Below, in pieces: positions 22,640 to 37,800 of a stretch of DNA of 64,000 nt; the stretch's first letter is position 1, and each line of letters opens with the position of its first letter. A program made the position numbers and the translations under genes. Location of the stretch: assembly GCA_961205875.1 (NCBI GenBank), contig OY540820.1, positions 13,020,001 to 13,084,000 of the forward strand, read 5' to 3'. Below the pieces are notes generated by a model. That model was not told the DNA's origin. It saw only the letters and a program-made list of their open reading frames with translations, and searched no databases. Origin of the DNA: Sialis fuliginosa (lineage: Eukaryota > Arthropoda > Insecta > Megaloptera > Sialidae).

Positions 22640-24749
22640 TATGCTTGGTTAACCTAGAATTATTTATAAAATATTTAGTTTTATAACTATTTAATGTAAT
22701 ATTTTTTGTAGGAATTACCTGTGTGTATTTTACTTAATTTTTTTCAAATAATAGGTAAAATTGATTTCAAAAAAAATATTAAGCTTTATAATGAAGTATA
22801 CTTAGAACATGCATGAAAAAAAGACAAGAATCACAAGAAATGAGTTGTGTTGAGAAGACGTCATTTACGTCATTTTAGAAAATGGTAGCCTACAGAGGGT
22901 CCAATATACAGCAATAAAATGTTGAAATTGATAAAAATGTAAATCCTGTGAAATAAAAACAAGATCACTTTTAATACATTGATATTGCCATTTTTATGTA
23001 AATAATGTAATTTTGTAAACTTATATCCCTTATATCTTTATTTTTGGTTTGATTTTCACTAATTGTTTGGTTACCATTTTGAGTCCTGCAAATCTCAGTT
23101 CGTAAACTGTGCGTCGTTTTATGGTTACCACTTCCTTTACTATTTTGTTGAAATGACAAGAAATGTTATTAAATAAAATAAAGTGTTATGTATAATTATT
23201 ACGTGTTTTTTATATTGAAAATAGTGTATTTGTCCATTATGTAAATTCTGAAGAAGAATTTCGTTTAAGGTTTGTTTTAAATAAATATTATTTACACTTT
23301 GAAGTCATGACATAATGGCGTTCGTGTATATGCTTATAGCTTATTATGACATTCGTGTATCATTTCGGTTTTTATTGTATATTGAAATTGCAGATATTTA
23401 TTTTCTCCTTTAATTTATGATACTGTAGATGTTAATTTTAAATATTGAAGTACAATAATCTCTTCAATACATTATTTGAGTGTGTTTAATTTCGTTCTAT
23501 GATATACATAGACTTAATAATTATAATGATTATTTATTTCTTATTAAGACATTGATAATTCTAAATGTTATTTCCTTTATTTAAAAATAAATATATATTT
23601 GATACCCATTAATTACATTTTAAACAACCGCATTAATAACTTTTATTTACTATTTTTGAACAGCATTTTTTATACAAATGTATTAATAAAATTTATACAA
23701 AAAACTTTAATTAATTTTTGTTCATATATTTACCTAATACATTTTAAATTAATTAACAGTATGCAGTATTAAACTTAATAGTTGTAACATTTAGTTATAT
23801 GTAGCTATATAAACATATTTTTTAAATATTAATGTGAATTTAATGAAATTTACATATTATAAGACTTCTTCATTGTTTTCATTTTATTGTTTAATTTATT
23901 ATGTAAAATTATTGGCATAATGCAATAGGTATATTTTTTAGTTTTTCACTTCATATTTTTGAATTTGATAAATGGTCATGTAGAATAGAAATACATGAAA
24001 TAAATTTGATCTTATTTTTCAACCAATAAATTTATATATCACTTGTAACTTGTAACTATTCAGAAACTTTTCTTCCCCAAATATCCGTAACTGATAAAAT
24101 ATTTAACATATGAAAAAGGTCATTAACCTTTATTATAAAATTGTTTAAAAATGAATTATAGTTAATATTGATCACTATTAACTTTATAAATTTTATGTGG
24201 ATAGACGCAAATATTTTAAATATAAATTCTTTATTTTTAATATTAACGATTTTGTAATATGTAGAATATACAAACAAATTACATATTACTGGTCATACAA
24301 GTAAATAACTTTGAGATGTTAAAAGAATAGGAGTATGTTTAGACTGTAAACCTTTTTTTGTTGATAATATATTATAATTATTGTAATTTTTTATTATCCC
24401 TACCCATTCTAGCTGGATCTATTACAATACTATTAACTGATCGAAATCTAAATACATCCTTTTTGGACTCGACCAGTGGGAGAGATCCAATTTTATACCA
24501 ACATTTATTTTGATTTTTGGACATCTTTACTTTTACCTAGGGTTTTGAATAAACTCTCATATTATTAGTCCAGAAAGAGGAATAAATGAAACTTTCAGTT
24601 CATTAAGAATAATTTATTATGAAGATTTCAAAATGTGGTAACCCTGCTCGAGGTACACTTGGACTAAAAATAATAATAACACTTAAGTGATTATGGAACT
24701 TTATAAATCAGTAGGAGATAATCATATTATTTATTTATAGATAATAAGT
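22640..24749. other. Divergent intergenic region between UTP11 and the KMT2C/D gene
   Basis: This 2.1-kb AT-rich spacer lies between head-to-head genes, so it must contain the UTP11 promoter and probably the promoter or untranslated first exon(s) of the methyltransferase gene. A possible 3' splice site (TTTATTTATAG, ending at 24740) lies 9 bp before the KMT2 start codon and is followed by an exon-like stretch, which suggests a separate 5' UTR exon upstream. I could not place its donor. No transposon or RNA gene was recognised. Confidence 0.4.
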
Positions 24750-25855
24750 ATGGATGATGAAACTTCAGGAGCAGACATTGATGAAGATATGGATGTTGAC
24801 GAAGAAGACGGTTCCGATTTATATGATGATGAAGATGACATACTTGATGAGTCACCTTCATTTCATTTACCAATTGTATCATCGGAACGTCAAAATACTT
24901 ACGAGTTTCCATCGTTTGATAGAAAACTTGTGAGTGTTCGTCGAAGACCGGGACGACCAAGGAAAGAGGGTGGACCGTCGAGACTCAACAAAATAGATCT
25001 TGGTTCTAAATTAAGGAGATGGAAAACCAGTGCAGTTCCAAGGGCTACATTAAGAAGGTCTGATTCAATAGACACGTCTTCTGTCCCACAGTCACCGAGT
25101 GAAGACGGATCTACACTTGATCCTGAAACAGGTCAACTTATTTTACCTGCTGAGAAAGACAAACATATGCCTGCACCTGATGATTCACCATTTTTTCCAG
25201 AACAATGGTTAGTAATTGGTTTATATTATGATATTTTGTTTAGTGATTTTTCTAAATGGATAAATGGGTTCTAGGCCTGGAAAAGTGTGCGCATTTTGCA
25301 ACCTTGGTGAACGTAGTCAGCTTGGTCAAGGTGTTTTTCTACAACTTAGTTGTCCCGATGGATTCATTCCCCAGCGATCTCCTTCTCACTTAACATCTTC
25401 CAACTCAAACTCAGATCGAGAAGGAAATGGAGATAAAAGTCCCAGGGCGGCGGTCACTTGGCGCCGTCAAAAGAGCTTAAGCAAATGTAGAAATCCTTCT
25501 TTGACTAACGTCGAGCACATCGATGAGCTTACAATAATAGGACATCCAGAACAGCCGGAAATATCAACGTTGTTTGAATTGACAGATTTTTATATTCATC
25601 GAGCATGTGCTGCTTGGTCTGCAGGTGTTACTATCAACAAGGACGGGACTCTAGAGAATGTCGCACCTGTCATTGTGCAGAGTTCGTCGAGGAAGTGCAC
25701 AAGTTGTAACCATTTTGGTGCAAGTATACCTTGTAAAGTTGGATCGTGCAATAAATATTATCATTTCCCATGTGCGGCTGGATCAGGGGCTTTCCAAGAT
25801 ATACAGAAATATTCGTTGTTTTGTAGTACACATTTAGGACATGTGCCTTTGCTCA
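24750..25855 (+). other. KMT2C/D exons 1-2: acidic N-terminus, AT-hook, first extended PHD (ePHD1)
   Basis: Exon 1 is 24750-25207 and exon 2 is 25275-25855; a Trp codon is split across the junction. Residues 1-35 are very acidic. An AT-hook-like RRPGRPRK lies at about residues 65-72. ePHD1 spans about residues 158-339. It starts CAFCNLGER, continues through a His-Arg-Ala-Cys-Ala-Ala-Trp motif, then [13 protein letters not shown] and HFPCAAGSG, and ends CSTHLGH. The order of zinc ligands is complete. ePHD1 is the region that in Drosophila belongs to the separate Lpt protein. Confidence 0.9.
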
Positions 25856-28800
25856 GTAAGTGTTTTATTATTTAAAAATTAGATTTCATAAATCTGTATT
25901 CAATTTATAAATTTATAATCAAATTAATGTTTAACATTTTATTCAAAGCTACACAAATATATGTTTAGAGAATTTAATAAAATATTTTTTCAGCTTCTCC
26001 AGATGTGACTTGTATGACTTGTTATGAGCTTGGTAATGTATCCAATCTTGTTATGTGTTCAACTTGTGGACGTCATCACCACGGACTCTGCGTTGGGCTG
26101 GCTCAATTACCAGGTTAGTATACAGATTGATTAAAAAGTCATTGTACCAAAATAATTTTTTTTAAATTTATTTTAATAATTATGGTTGTGATTGTAGGAG
26201 TCCGTGCAGGTTGGCAGTGCCGTGATTGTCGGTTATGCCAAGTTTGTCGACAGCGTGGAGATGAGTCTAAGTTATTGGCGTGTGAACTTTGTGATAAAGT
26301 ATATCATGTCACATGTTTAAGACCGATTCTTACCTCAATACCTAAATACGGTTGGAAATGCAAGGTAAAATATAAATTTTTTATTGACATTTTTTTAAAT
26401 AAACAGGTAAAAATGTTTAATGAAATGTTGCCAGTGCACTGGTATTTTAATTGTACAGAGTAGTAAACCCTTTCCAGCAATGAGAAAATAAATTTTGACA
26501 TTTTAATTCCTTACTTTATTAATATTTTATTCTAAGCATTAACAATTCCAATACTGTCTGATCAATTTCAAACATTTTTAATTATTCTAATGAATATTTT
26601 TTCAGTTACAAAATTATTTTCTCCTGAAAAGAATAGTTTTCAAGATATATTTTTATTAATTTGTTAATATAAAAATTTGTTATAATATCAAGGTCAACGT
26701 AATAGAAATATAGATTTATTAATGTCTAACTGGTGGTAATAATTTGAAGAAAACTTCTGTTTAATAATCACATAAATTACTGGTCAAATAAATTTCTATT
26801 AATTTAAATTATATTAAATTCCAGTGATTAGTAATAAATATTATTCTGAACAAGTAAAAAAATTCAAGTGATTTTGAAAATAAGTTATTAAAATTATTAC
26901 AAAAGAGTATAGCAAACTGAAAAAGCATATGTATTATTTATAATTTATAGTGTTGTCGAGTATGCAGTGATTGTGGTTCAAGAACGCCTGGGGCTGGATT
27001 GTCTTCTCGATGGCACGCTCATTACACTGTATGTGATTCATGCTACCAGCAACGTAATAAAGGATTCTCATGTCCTCTTTGCCACCGTGCCTACAGAGCC
27101 GCTGCATACAGAGAAATGGTTCAGTGTAATTATTGTAAAAAGTAAGCCATCTTGAAAGTATTTATATACTGATTTTGATACTAAAAAACAATTATTTTTA
27201 ATTTCAGATTTGTACATGGTACTTGTGATCCAGAAGCAGAATTGAGTACATATCAGAAAAGAAAAGAAACTACGCCAGAATATGAATATGTCTGCACTTC
27301 CTGTAAATCATTCACACAAGAAGGACATTTATCTTACATGAAGCGTAAAGACAGTAAGTTCAGTTTTTGATTAAGTTTTAATTAATCCATTATTTATTTA
27401 TATTTAAATATTTCAGGTTGTGATGATATGGACAGTCTCTCGGCTTCTCAAGAGTCTCTTTATGGAAGTGATGAGATATGTGGACTTGATGGTGAAATAC
27501 TGAGTGACAGATCAGTATTTGATGATGCAGCATTTCGTTCAATGGGTCTTGGTAAAGGAAAACCGTATCTAGCCGGAAAAATAGCAAAGAAGAGACTTGG
27601 ATTACCTGTTGGAAGACCGAAAGGCATTGGTAAAGGTATACCTATCAAGCTAGCATTGCAAAAACGTAAAAACATGCTCGAGTTTGCAAGAAAACGAGGT
27701 CCAAAAGCTAAAATGCGTGGGATTTTTGGGGTACCAGGTGTCGGTTTACAAAGGCCCAGTGCAGACTTGTCGAAGAAAGATGAAGAAGAGCCTGGAGTTG
27801 AAAACAGATTGATCTTGTGTTCGGCTAAAGATCGGTTTGTCTTGACCCAAGATATTTGTGTTATGTGTGGCGCTCTCGGAACAGATCAGGAAGGTTGTCT
27901 TATTGCATGTTCTCAGTGTGGCCAGTGCTATCACCCGTACTGCGTTAATGTGAAAGTTACTAAAGTTATTCTAGAGAAGGGATGGAGGTGTCTGGATTGT
28001 ACAGTGTGTGAAGGTTGTGGACAGAGAAATGACGAATCCAGGTTGATTCTTTGTGATGATTGTGATATTTCCTATCACATATACTGTATGGATCCACCTT
28101 TGGATTATGTACCTCACGGTGAGTGAATTAATGATTTTATATATATAATAAGTTACGGTTGAAATATTTCACTATTAGGAAAAACTGACTTTTATTTTAT
28201 ATGAAATAAATCCTTGTAACTCTGAGGTTTATCATTAAAAAGTTGTAAAGAGACAATTTTGTCATAAATGATTATATGTGTAATGCCCGGTATTATAAAG
28301 AATTTACTTGAGTGCAAATGCAAATTAGCTCCCAGTGGTTTAATTAAATAGCAACAGTATAGTAGTAACAGATTTAAGAATTTAATTAATTTATAGGTAA
28401 CTGGAAGTGTAAATGGTGCGCCTTCTGTAAAAATTGTGGTTCAAGTGATCCCGGTTTCAATTCAAACTGGTTGAACAGTTTCACGGAATGCGGACCATGT
28501 CATTCCCACCATACTTGTCCCAGCTGTATAGACTCCTATAGCGAGAACGAACTGATTATACAGTGTGCACAGTGTGAACGTTGGCTCCATGCTAACTGTG
28601 ATTCAATAAAGAATGAAATCGATGCTGAAAAGTGTGCTGATCTTGGATATACATGTATTTTGTGCAGGTGAGATGTTTTAATGATTAGTACAATAAATTG
28701 TTAATAATAAAGATACATATAAAGTTCTATGGGTATTGAAATTTTGGCACAGTGAATATTTAAAAGTTTTAGTGTTATAAGAAATACATTTTTTAATAAA

Positions 28801-31800
28801 AAAAATATTGCTTAACAGGCCACGTGATGTACCACCATTACATTTACTTCCACCACCTCCAATACCGAAACCGCCCTCTCCTAGTAAGAGTCCACTTGAA
28901 ACAGGACCTCGACCGACTCAGTTTCTAGTGGATGGTGTATATTTGAGCGAGTCTGGCATGCAACTTATCCGATCTTTAGCACCCGAGCAACAACAAGCAC
29001 GTAAGAAGCGTAGACGATTGCCGTTGATGGACAAAGAGGCCGGTATTATGGCTACAATCGAATCTGTTGTTGCTGGAAACAATGCTGGTGAGTGGGTAGA
29101 ATATTTACTAATTATAATAAAATAATGCCTTGTTACTTTGTAATTAATCCTTTTAGAAAAACTGGTAATTTTCTTTCTAGTTATAAACAATTAGTAATTT
29201 GTATTTTATAGATAACTCTTTAGAAGATAGTGCTACAGCTAAACTTGAGCTGGTCGATGTAAAAGAAGAACCAACTGAAATTTATAAAGAAGGAATGATT
29301 TGGCAGCCAAAGTCAGATGGTGCTCCACCAGAGGGTTTTACAGTTTATACAACAGAAAGTGGTGTTATGGTGTTACGCCGAAAGAGACAAAGAAACCTCC
29401 AGAAACTAGGTATTGGTGGTTTTGTTGTCCGCAACAGAAGCAGCCGACCAGTGGATAACGATGAAATAGATACGTTGTCTGGTCAGGCGACACCTACGTT
29501 ACAATCGGCCGATAGCAGTAGCGGAATGATTACAGAGATTACCGATAAGCCACGTAGAAAACCTGCAAGACGTAAAAATAAAAGTAAATTAACTGAAGCT
29601 TATCCATCATATCTTCAGGAAGCTTTTTTTGGAAAAGACTTATTAGATTCTAGTAAAGAAAAAGAAGTTGAAAGCAGTAGTGACAGTGACGAAGAACAAA
29701 AACCGATTGTCGGTGAAGATAAAACTATCGAATTGAACCAAGATGAAATTAAAGCAATTGAAGCTATGAAAGCAAAACAAGAGCCAGAATGCAAAGTTGC
29801 ACCGGCTGATTCAACAAAACCAGAAGAGAGTAGTGCTCCAGTGAGTAGTGGGAAGTCGCCAGTTAAAGAAGAAGATGATGGCAGTGATACAGAAGCACTT
29901 AAAGATGTGCTTGCAATACCTGGAGATTTACTTGATACTGATCTTGTTAAATCGATTATGAACGAAGATGATGATGACGATGATATTACTAAAAATACAG
30001 AAGGTTTAGAGGATTTACCAGGTTTGTCTTTTTAATTACTTTGACTTTTATAAGTAGGTACTTTTAATTTAAATTTTAAATTTATTGTTTAATTATTTAC
30101 AGATACTGAATTAACCAATACATTAACATCAACAAACTCATCAGATGTTAAATCAAACCATAAAGATGAACTTTCAGACATATTTAACTCAACATTTAAT
30201 TTACCGAACATGGACTCAAAAGACGTTGAAGAAATATTTAAAGGAGTACTTACAGATGAGTCGCAAGAAGCCCAGGAAGTACCTTCGGTACCACCAACAG
30301 CTGCTGTTAGTAGTTTCCCAATATCGTCTAGTATGTACGGGACTAATGTAATACCGCAACAAATTATAACCCAGCCTGTAACAACACGAACATTACCTCC
30401 TGTGATACAAACAAATATGAACTCACCTATGAGTTTTCCACCTCCATCACCATATCATTCTGAATATAGCAAGTAAGTTGTATATTTTTAAATTTATTTT
30501 TAATATAATACTATACTTATTAAATAGTGATTTATATAATTAAAATAATAGGATCATTTTTATAGTTTTTGTTTTCATAAAAGTAATGGCAGTTCTGTGA
30601 AAAATTATTTATTTAATAAAATAGTATTATTTGAGAAAAATAATATTAATATTTAATTAGTAATGTAAAAAAGATTAATGCTGTTATTGTTATTACAGTA
30701 GTCCACAATTTAGTCCAGCATTTTCTGAACCTCCCAGTCCTTGGGTAGGTTCATCAGACATGTCAGCAGATAATACATCAGAATCTGGTTCAGTCACTGC
30801 ACCCGTTACTAGTTCTTATAATCAACGATCAACTGAAAAAATGAAAGCGGATGAAGCTTTGGGTTCAGGTGCTACAATATCAGCTGTACTTTACGCTAAT
30901 CTTAACCATCCTGAATGGAAAACAGAGTTCCCTAACTGGGCTGACAGATATAAACAGATCTTGAAGAAATGGCGAGCACTTGCAGCTGATAAGAAGGCTC
31001 CGTATCTTCAACAAGCTAGAGATAACCGATCTGCATTTAGAATGAAGAAAGCGCAACAGGTAAGTGATATGATTATTTTGAAATTATCTTATTCAGTGGA
31101 TTTATTTTATCATAATAAAATTAAAATTGTTTTTGTATTCAGTGAATTATTTCTTTAGCACTTTTTTTATTCAGAGAACATGTATAATATTTACATACAC
31201 ATGTTATTATGATAAAATAAATTGACTATTTTTGAAATAGAGAAGTTTTACAGTATAAAAAAATGTTACACAAATTATTTTTATTTAATATATTAAATAG
31301 ATAGTTCTGTTTACAGTTTAAAATTTACATGTGTACATTTTTTTGTACGGTCATCTTGAGAGAAATCGGTAAATTCAAATAATATCAAATGAATCTTGCA
31401 ATAAACTCAGTCCGTTATGAGAAAGACATACTTAGTGTGTGACTAACAATCTCTATTCTGCATCATTGTTGTGTGTATCATGATCCGTTTCTGGTTCACA
31501 CTACTCGTCGGTTAGTTAGCTTATTGCTTCCACCCTTCCCACGTGTCAGTTACCCTATACGCTCCCGCCAGCAGATATCGAAAGAGCCGTCGACGTCGAC
31601 AGTGACTGTCACGTCCGGCTCCAACGTGATGCCGAGCCAGAGCCCCTCCGCGGCGACGCCTGCGGTCGTAGTGCCCGCGCCAACGATCCCGCAGCAGCAA
31701 CCACAGCCGCAGCAACAACCGCAGCTGCAGCAGCAAACGCAGCCCCAACAGCCTCAACAACCGCAGCAACCACAGCTTCAGCTTCAGCAGCACCAACAGT

Positions 31801-34800
31801 TGCAGAAGATTGTCAGAAGCGTGACGGATAACTCACAAGTCGAGGTGTGCAACAGCAATATGCGGCTGGACGTCGTCATCCCTACTACTACATTACAACT
31901 AACAATTGCTGCTACTACCGCGACTAACACCACGCCCGTTGTCACGTCCGTAAACCACCCCACCCCGACCCCGTCACAGAAAACCGTTCAGCAGTTCACA
32001 GTGCACAGCCACACCACGCCGGTGCTGAGGATCGCTCACATTGTACCCGCTCCTAATGTTACCGTCAATCCCCACTACAACCCACCTCCACCTGGGTCTG
32101 GGCCAGCCCCATCGCTGTGCCTGGGCCTTGCTTCCGGCTCGCTCCATGTTCCAACACCCAGCCTCCACGCGTCTGGCAGCGCCTTCACACCTACCTCTTA
32201 TCCAAACCCTGCGTCGAGCCCAGTACTTGGGCTGGTGCACCCGGCCAGCCCCGTTCCGAGCCCCGCTCTCTGTTTAAGCCACAACCAGAGTCCTGCTGCC
32301 CCGCCCCCTGCCGCCACTCCACCTTCTAGACGTTCCGATGATGTGACTGACGGTGCAACTGCGCACTCGGATCAACACATTCGGGTTCTTACTCCTTCCG
32401 AGATTATGCGAACCCTGCCCTCCCTCAGCCAGGACTCGGTGAGCCTTTACTTGAACCCACTAAACAAGTGGCATGCGGAATACTTTATGTTCGTTTTTTC
32501 GTACAATATCTGCGTACATGTTCGTGTATATTTTTTATTTAAATATCATTAGTATTTATTTTGAATTGACTTGTTTGGATCTGGATAATGTGCATTTAAT
32601 GTTTCTTTTTGTTAATTTTTTTTTATGTAATTATTAAAATTTAATCTTATTTTATTTTGATTTTTTAAGCACTATCTTGGTCCAAGTAATTATTTTATTA
32701 TTATAATTTAAAATCGTGGTTATTTTTTATATTACATTGAAACGATCGTTGCGACAGGAATGAAATTGGCATGCAGCTCTATTAAATTACTCCATCGTTA
32801 TTTTACTTTGTCCAAATCCTGATCGCCTTTCTCCAAACATCCTAAACTAACACTAGTAGATTTGTGCATGTATATTTTTTTTAAACCTGGAACTAAATGT
32901 TTTGTTTTTAAAGTTTTAGTAATAATAAATAATCAAAAAAGTATATTCAATTTAAGAAATTAATTTTAAATAACTATATTTATCATTTTAGTTTTTAATA
33001 AATCTGAATTTATTCAATAAAATAAAATATTTAGTTCTAAGTGTTCAATGTTCCCTGTTGTAAAAGTAATATTATTTTTTAACAGGTGTTATGTCAACAC
33101 TTTTATGTATTATATTTATCTTGTTTTTCAGTTTAGCTTTTGGTGTCAGATACATATATTTTATTGCGTTGCTTCTTTGCAATCATTGGTTTTGTTAGTG
33201 TGGTGGTGAATTGTTTAAACGTGTGGAAATGTTTATTTGAACTTTTTTTAATGTGAATGTACTACTATTCTCTCTTAATATTTGTTTATAATTTTCTTGC
33301 AAATAGACACTACTTTTTTTATATGACTAATTGAAAAAATATAAAATATTTTTCAAATGTAAATTAAAAGCAAAGTAATAACTTTTTTTTTTAATTTCTG
33401 TGTCTTATTATTAATATAAATGCTTCTCAAATCTTGATATATTATTATTTTCTTATGTAACTAAATCTTTTCACATTTTCAATATGCTTCGTGCAATTTT
33501 TTCTAAAAGAATATTCCTAATTAGTTATAAAAATGAAATTTTATCAAAAACGTACATTCTCATTTTGTATTTTTTGAAAAAAGTATTTTTATAATAATCA
33601 TTCCATATTTGCAATACATACTGATAAAAACTTATTAGCTAACCAGCACCTTAAACAGGGTATTCATTCTGTGATATTCTCTATGGATTTGTTTTGGAAT
33701 TTAGAGCAGTGGTAGTTTAATTTATTGAAACAGTAAGTGACTGACTGTACAAAATATTTTTCACACATATCACTACAGTGTTTTACTTACCACACATATG
33801 TTAATCTTTCAATTAATGTTATGAAACAGTCATATAAGTTTGATACCTCGTTTCAAAGTATGTGTTAGCAAACATTTTTTAGTTATTTCTTTATAATTCC
33901 AGACAATATTCTTTTAAACTATTATATTATAATTTTTGTTGGTTCAAAAATTTCACTGTAATTTTCATTATTTTACAAATATGGAATGGATATTTCTAAT
34001 AGAATTTAAATTTATCTACAACCTTAGATTTTCATTATTCATTAATTCATTAAAAAAAATTCATTCAATAAATATATTTTTATTAAAGTTGTATATAAAT
34101 TTAAATACTTTCCAACGATAAATTCTTCAGTATTTTTTTATTATAGTTAATACAACTAAACCAAGAACGTTTTAAAATATTTTTTCAATTTCTGAGTATA
34201 GTAGAATCTAAAAAAATTTGAACTGTTAGTTGTGCTTGCTGTATTTACTGTGCATATTTTTTATAAATAATAACACAATAATTATTGCAATCTCGGTGGA
34301 TTTTTACAATGAGTGTTTCACGTAACAGGACCAGGATAAATTGTCACAACAACAAAAGAGTATTAGAGAAGCGGAACAGGAAAGGCAATGGAAACAACTT
34401 CAGGCTCAGCGACAACAACAGGCCCAACAGCAGCAACAGGTCTTACAAGATCAGAGATTACAAGGTGAGAATAACCGTAACTTATTTATTGAGTTGTACT
34501 GGCAGGTCGTAATAATTGGCCATCTAATTTCGTAAAAGGCAGAACAAAGATCGAATATAGTCACTTTTGTGGTCTATATAATTAAAACAGTCTCATCTAT
34601 AACCTAGACCACTTTTTTACTTGTGACTTTTTCTTTGATAGAATATTGATTTAACAAAAAAAAATTTTTTGTTACTGTATATATGGTAAGGTACATATTA
34701 TTTTATTTAATAATACGGTGAAATATCAGTTTAATATTTACATTTTTACAAAAACAAAAATTTTGGCAGTTCCCAAATTTTTCCATTAAACAATTTTATT

Positions 34801-37800
34801 GGTAATTTTTATAAGGTATTTTGAGCCAATTGATTTTCTTTACGAGCAGTAGCATTTTATCTACATCAGCATTATATTACAATATTCCCCAAAAGTAGGT
34901 TAGATATTTTCAGATAATAAATTATTAAATTTTTTGGTATCAGAACTAATTGAGGTCTTTATGTATAATATTTTGTTATAATTTACATATATTCTTACAA
35001 TGTAATAAAAATCCCAATTTTGAAAAATAAAAAAATCACTTAAAATAAATAATTTATTTATTTATTAGCGATTGCTCGTGTGCGGCATATCGATGGTAAA
35101 ACTGGGCCTCAACAGTTTCCACCAGAACAAATTCTACAAGTGTCCACACAGGACACTTCAGATCCATTGATTCAGCGATCATCGTTTCCTTCACCTTCAA
35201 TACAGTCTAACAATCGCAGTGGTACATTGTCTCATTCACCAGGCTTTGTATCGCCTTCAATGCCACCACCGCGAACAGAATTTAGACCGCCGAGTTCTTT
35301 AAATGTCCGATCGGCAGGTAATGATATTTAATTTGAATATAATTGTGTACCTTTACCAAACTCTTATTTCTAATAGGTCTTAATCTATAATTGAACTGTA
35401 TATGAGTTGTCCCAAAAACCAAAATAGTTAATGCCTGGTATTATAAAGAAATTGAATGAAACTTTCTTCTGTAGGCTTTTGTGGCATTTTTCCTCATGTA
35501 CTAGGTTTCCGGGCTGTCCACATTGTTGTATTTCAATTTCAGAAACATTTCTGAAGAAGTCTCATGACATGATTTGGACAACAGTTAAGAAACTTAGTTA
35601 ATAAATTAAATTTGATAGTGTACAATATATAGAATTTAGATAGAAAAATCAGTACAATATCGTTTTTATAAAAATAGAACAGAATCATTTATGAATATAT
35701 TGATAATTATTTCCTACATATATTAACATTAAATAATTACAATTTGCAGGCTCTTCACCATTTTCTTCTCCATCTCACGAAATGACAACTCCGACAGAAA
35801 CCAACGATCTGTACCTTCAGCAACCACAAACGCCTAAACCTTTTATACAGTCACCACAGCACCAGCAAGTGTATACACAGCCAGGCACTCCTAGACCTCA
35901 GTTTGGACAGATCACACCTAAACCAGCAGTCATTGCGCAACCTGGAATGAATACTGCACAGCAACCAGAAGTTAACAGGCAATTGCGAGATTTGCTGCAA
36001 CGTCAACAATTTAAAAAATTGGATGAACAGTTAACTCCTGGTTCAGGCCAGCAGAGAATATGGCCTCCACAAGGTATGTAATGGGTTGTTCTAAAGCCAA
36101 TAATTCCAGTGTTTTTATAAATAAAATATTATTAATTATTAAATTTTTTTTAGAAAATCAGTTAGACAAGCAACCACCACCTTCTCCATCACAAATTGAA
36201 AACCCTTCATTACCGATACAAGGTCAGCAAATAAGCACAGGTGATGCTACGTTCAGACATCCACTGCCACCTTCATTAGTACGTTCTAAAGGTCCTATGC
36301 CAGGTACTACAACACTAACAGGCCGGCAATTTGTTAGTTCGCTGGTTAACAACAGACCTCAAAATATGGACCCAAGAATAAGACTTTTTATACAGCAACA
36401 AGTAAGTTTTGTTTTAGTATAAATTGTATAACTTGTGAAAAATATAATTCTACATTGATATGGATGTAATTAATGTTTTTTTTTCTAGCATCAACAACGA
36501 GGTATACCATTACAAGCTGCATTCCAAGCAGGAATAATTCGTCCAAACATGCCTCGCATTCCTTATGATCAATTAAATGCTCAAAGACCCCAGCAAGCGC
36601 AATTTTCTAGTGGTGATAATCAGTTACAGAAAGCACCGATTCAGCAAATTCAACAACAAAAATCTATCGGTAGCTATCTATAACATTTTATTAAATCAAT
36701 GTTATGGTATTACAATATTTTATTTATTGCAGTGGGAAATATTAATCAGAATGTTGACTTACCAATTGGCCAACAGCAGCAAAATCAAGTTGACCATAAT
36801 TTACAAAATCAAAGTAGTTCGGATACTCAAGAAATACCCGATAGTGTCACCGCTGAGCTAGAGAAGTTGGAGCAGGAAAATGGTGGAATGCCTGAAGTAG
36901 AAGGGGTTGGAGATTTACTTGGAGGTCTTCCAGAAGATGACGATGAACTTTTAGGTATTAATTTAATTTTATATCATTTATTTTTTCTACTAATCCAATT
37001 TTATTTTTAGTCCAATTATTCCTCCTGAACTTTTTCCTTTTTCTTATTTTGGATCCTGTCCTTTGAAAAGATCCTAATTCAGTTTTCTGTTGTGCATGTT
37101 TTAAGGTATATATCAAATAAAAAGTATTGATGAAAAACTTATATGTAAAATTATTATTTTAGCTGAAATGGGGGCAGATTTTAATATTCTGGAATATGCT
37201 GATCCAGAATTAGATGCACTGACAGGGGAAAAAACAAATATCTTAGATAATTTAGATCTTGAAGAGCCAGAACCTGATAAAGATGATAAAAATAAAAAAT
37301 CAGTTACTGGAAATAAACAAAAGTAAGTAAATTATTTTTATTATTTGAATATTTGATGATTATATGTATTAATTTTAAATGTAATATTTAGAACTTCTTC
37401 GGAACAACCTTCAAAAGAAGCTGCAGCTTCAATCGAGCAAATAACATCCGAATTAAAATCATCAACTGAAAAAATCACAGCACCACAAGTTGCATTACCT
37501 TCTCTAGGGGTGCAACAAAATCAGTTATCTGTCGGACAACAGCAACAAATACAACCAAATCAGCAATTAAAAATGCATCCGCAATTTATTCAAAGACAAT
37601 TACCTTCACATCAACAACAGTTGCAAATTCAACAGCAGATGCATCAACAGGTAAAAAAGCAAAAATAATTTTTCAATGAGAAAATTAAATATTACTGTAA
37701 ATCTTGTATTCTAGGTCCAACATGCTGCTCAAATGGGACGGCCAATGGCACCTGGTACCAGGTTGATGTCACCCGATGGAGCTGTTGGTGTTGTGACAAA

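Noticed and set aside
31521..32240. Minus-strand frames rich in Leu, Arg and Trp over exon 13
   Set aside because: They are antisense to a GC-rich Q/P-coding exon, where stop codons are scarce. No start context or homology.
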